NCBI RefSeq assembly: GCF_000430785.1
Contig: NZ_AUMR01000048.1
Location: 1 to 53,174 of the forward strand
Length of the DNA: 53,174 nucleotides
Direction: 5' to 3'
DNA from: Ectobacillus panaciterrae DSM 19096
Lineage (GTDB): Bacteria > Bacillota > Bacilli > Bacillales > Bacillaceae_G
Below the pieces are notes generated by a model, which was given only the letters and a program-made list of their open reading frames with translations, was not told the origin of the DNA and searched no databases. This document shows, in pieces, positions 52,825-53,174 of this stretch (positions are counted from its first letter, which is position 1; every line of letters starts with the position of its first letter). The translations under genes were made by a program, and so were the position numbers.

Positions 52825-52858
52825 AAAAGGACCAGTCAAATGACTGATCCTTTTTTCA
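52825..52858 (-). terminator. rrn operon terminator
   Basis: Hairpin AAGGATCAGTCA / TGACTGGTCCTT with T-runs on the minus strand, just after 5S rRNA. Confidence 0.92.
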
Positions 52859-52861
52859 GTG

Positions 52862-52976
52862 CCTAGCGACGTCCTACTCTCACAGGGACAAGGTCCCAAC
52901 TACCATCGGCGCTGAAGAGCTTAACTTCCGTGTTCGGTATGGGAACGGGTGTGACCTCTTCGCCATCATCACTAGA
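52862..52976 (-). rRNA. 5S ribosomal RNA
   Basis: The minus strand has the Bacillus 5S signature, with GGTCACACCCGTTCCCATAC and CGAACACGGAAGTTAAGCTC, and pairing ends near TCTAGTGA and CGCTAGGCA. Ends are accurate to a few bases. Confidence 0.95.
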
Positions 52977-53028
52977 CATATGAAGGATATTCCTTCAAAA
53001 CTAGATAACATAAGATAAAGTGTATATT

Positions 53029-53174
53029 GGTTAAGCCCTCGATCGATTAGTATTCGTCAGCTCCACGTGTCACCACGCTTCCACCTCGAACCTATCAACC
53101 TGATCATCTTTCAGGGATCTTACTAGCTTGACGCTATGGGAAATCTCATCTTGAGGGGGGCTTCATGCTTAGAT
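53029..53174 (-). rRNA. 23S ribosomal RNA, 3' end (partial)
   Basis: The minus strand ends a 23S gene: GGAGCTGACGAATACTAATC followed by the closing GGGCTTAACC. It runs off the right edge. A 52-base spacer separates it from 5S. Confidence 0.95.

Overview
This window is a chromosomal segment of a Bacillus-type, endospore-forming member of the Bacillaceae. It carries spoIIE, spoVT, spoVG, sspF, yabG, yabP, yabQ, fin and csfB. Gene order follows the origin-proximal csfB-to-lysS block known from Bacillus subtilis, read right to left here. Several genes I recall from the B. subtilis block are absent: xpaC and yaaN, yaaQ and yaaR, ctc, and yacD. By eye that is closer to the B. cereus side of the family. 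The species cannot be named from the sequence alone. Ribosomal RNA closes both ends: the 5' part of a 16S gene with tandem promoters on the left, and a 5S gene plus the 3' end of a 23S gene on the right. Every protein gene except abrB lies on the minus strand, as do the tRNAs and rRNAs.

Reading in the direction of transcription (right to left): csfB, an Orn/Lys/Arg decarboxylase, tmk, holB, ricT, yabA, trmN6, a GIY-YIG gene and rsmI cover sigma-G control, dTMP synthesis, replication and RNA modification. The divergent abrB and metG follow, then tatD, yabE, rnmV, rsmA, yabG, veg, sspF, ispE, purR, ridA, spoVG, glmU, prs, pth, fin, mfd, spoVT and a Wzx/MurJ-like flippase. Next is a compact cluster of yabN (MazG), rqcP, yabP, yabQ, divIC and an S1-domain gene. 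A tRNA-Met/tRNA-Glu pair precedes spoIIE, yabS, yabT, tilS, hpt, ftsH, coaX, hslO and cysK. The last run is a folate operon (pabB, pabA, pabC, folP, folB, folK, with yazB and dusB) and lysS. Neighbouring genes commonly overlap by a few bases, so translational coupling is likely. TTG or GTG starts are frequent (folB, ricT, sspF, prs, yabA, yabS, yabE, probably ispE).

The coding content is a conserved core and I see no defence island, prophage or biosynthetic cluster. The unusual material is intergenic: three families of non-coding repeats. Family F1 (two tandem copies plus a truncated one at 8031-8312, and a composite copy at 40065-40310) folds into a long stem. Its arms change in a base-pair-compensating way between copies while a GTT/GTT internal loop stays fixed. 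Family F2 (tandem at 23984-24208, nested inside F1 at 40114-40240, fragments near 44725 and 50186) has two hairpins, and one copy supplies the last codons and stop of the flippase gene. Family F3 is a ~178 bp element with terminal inverted repeats, in three copies, resembling a MITE. Two F3 copies carry a Spo0A-box-like TGTCGAA near one end, and one of these sits just upstream of abrB.

The abrB control region is notable in itself. Promoter and operator are duplicated in tandem: each copy has a consensus sigma-A promoter with a 17-base spacer, followed by two TGNCGAA boxes ten bases apart. Seven such boxes lie within about 275 bases. A spoIIE promoter with a 21-base spacer and a sigma-H promoter for spoVG are also readable.
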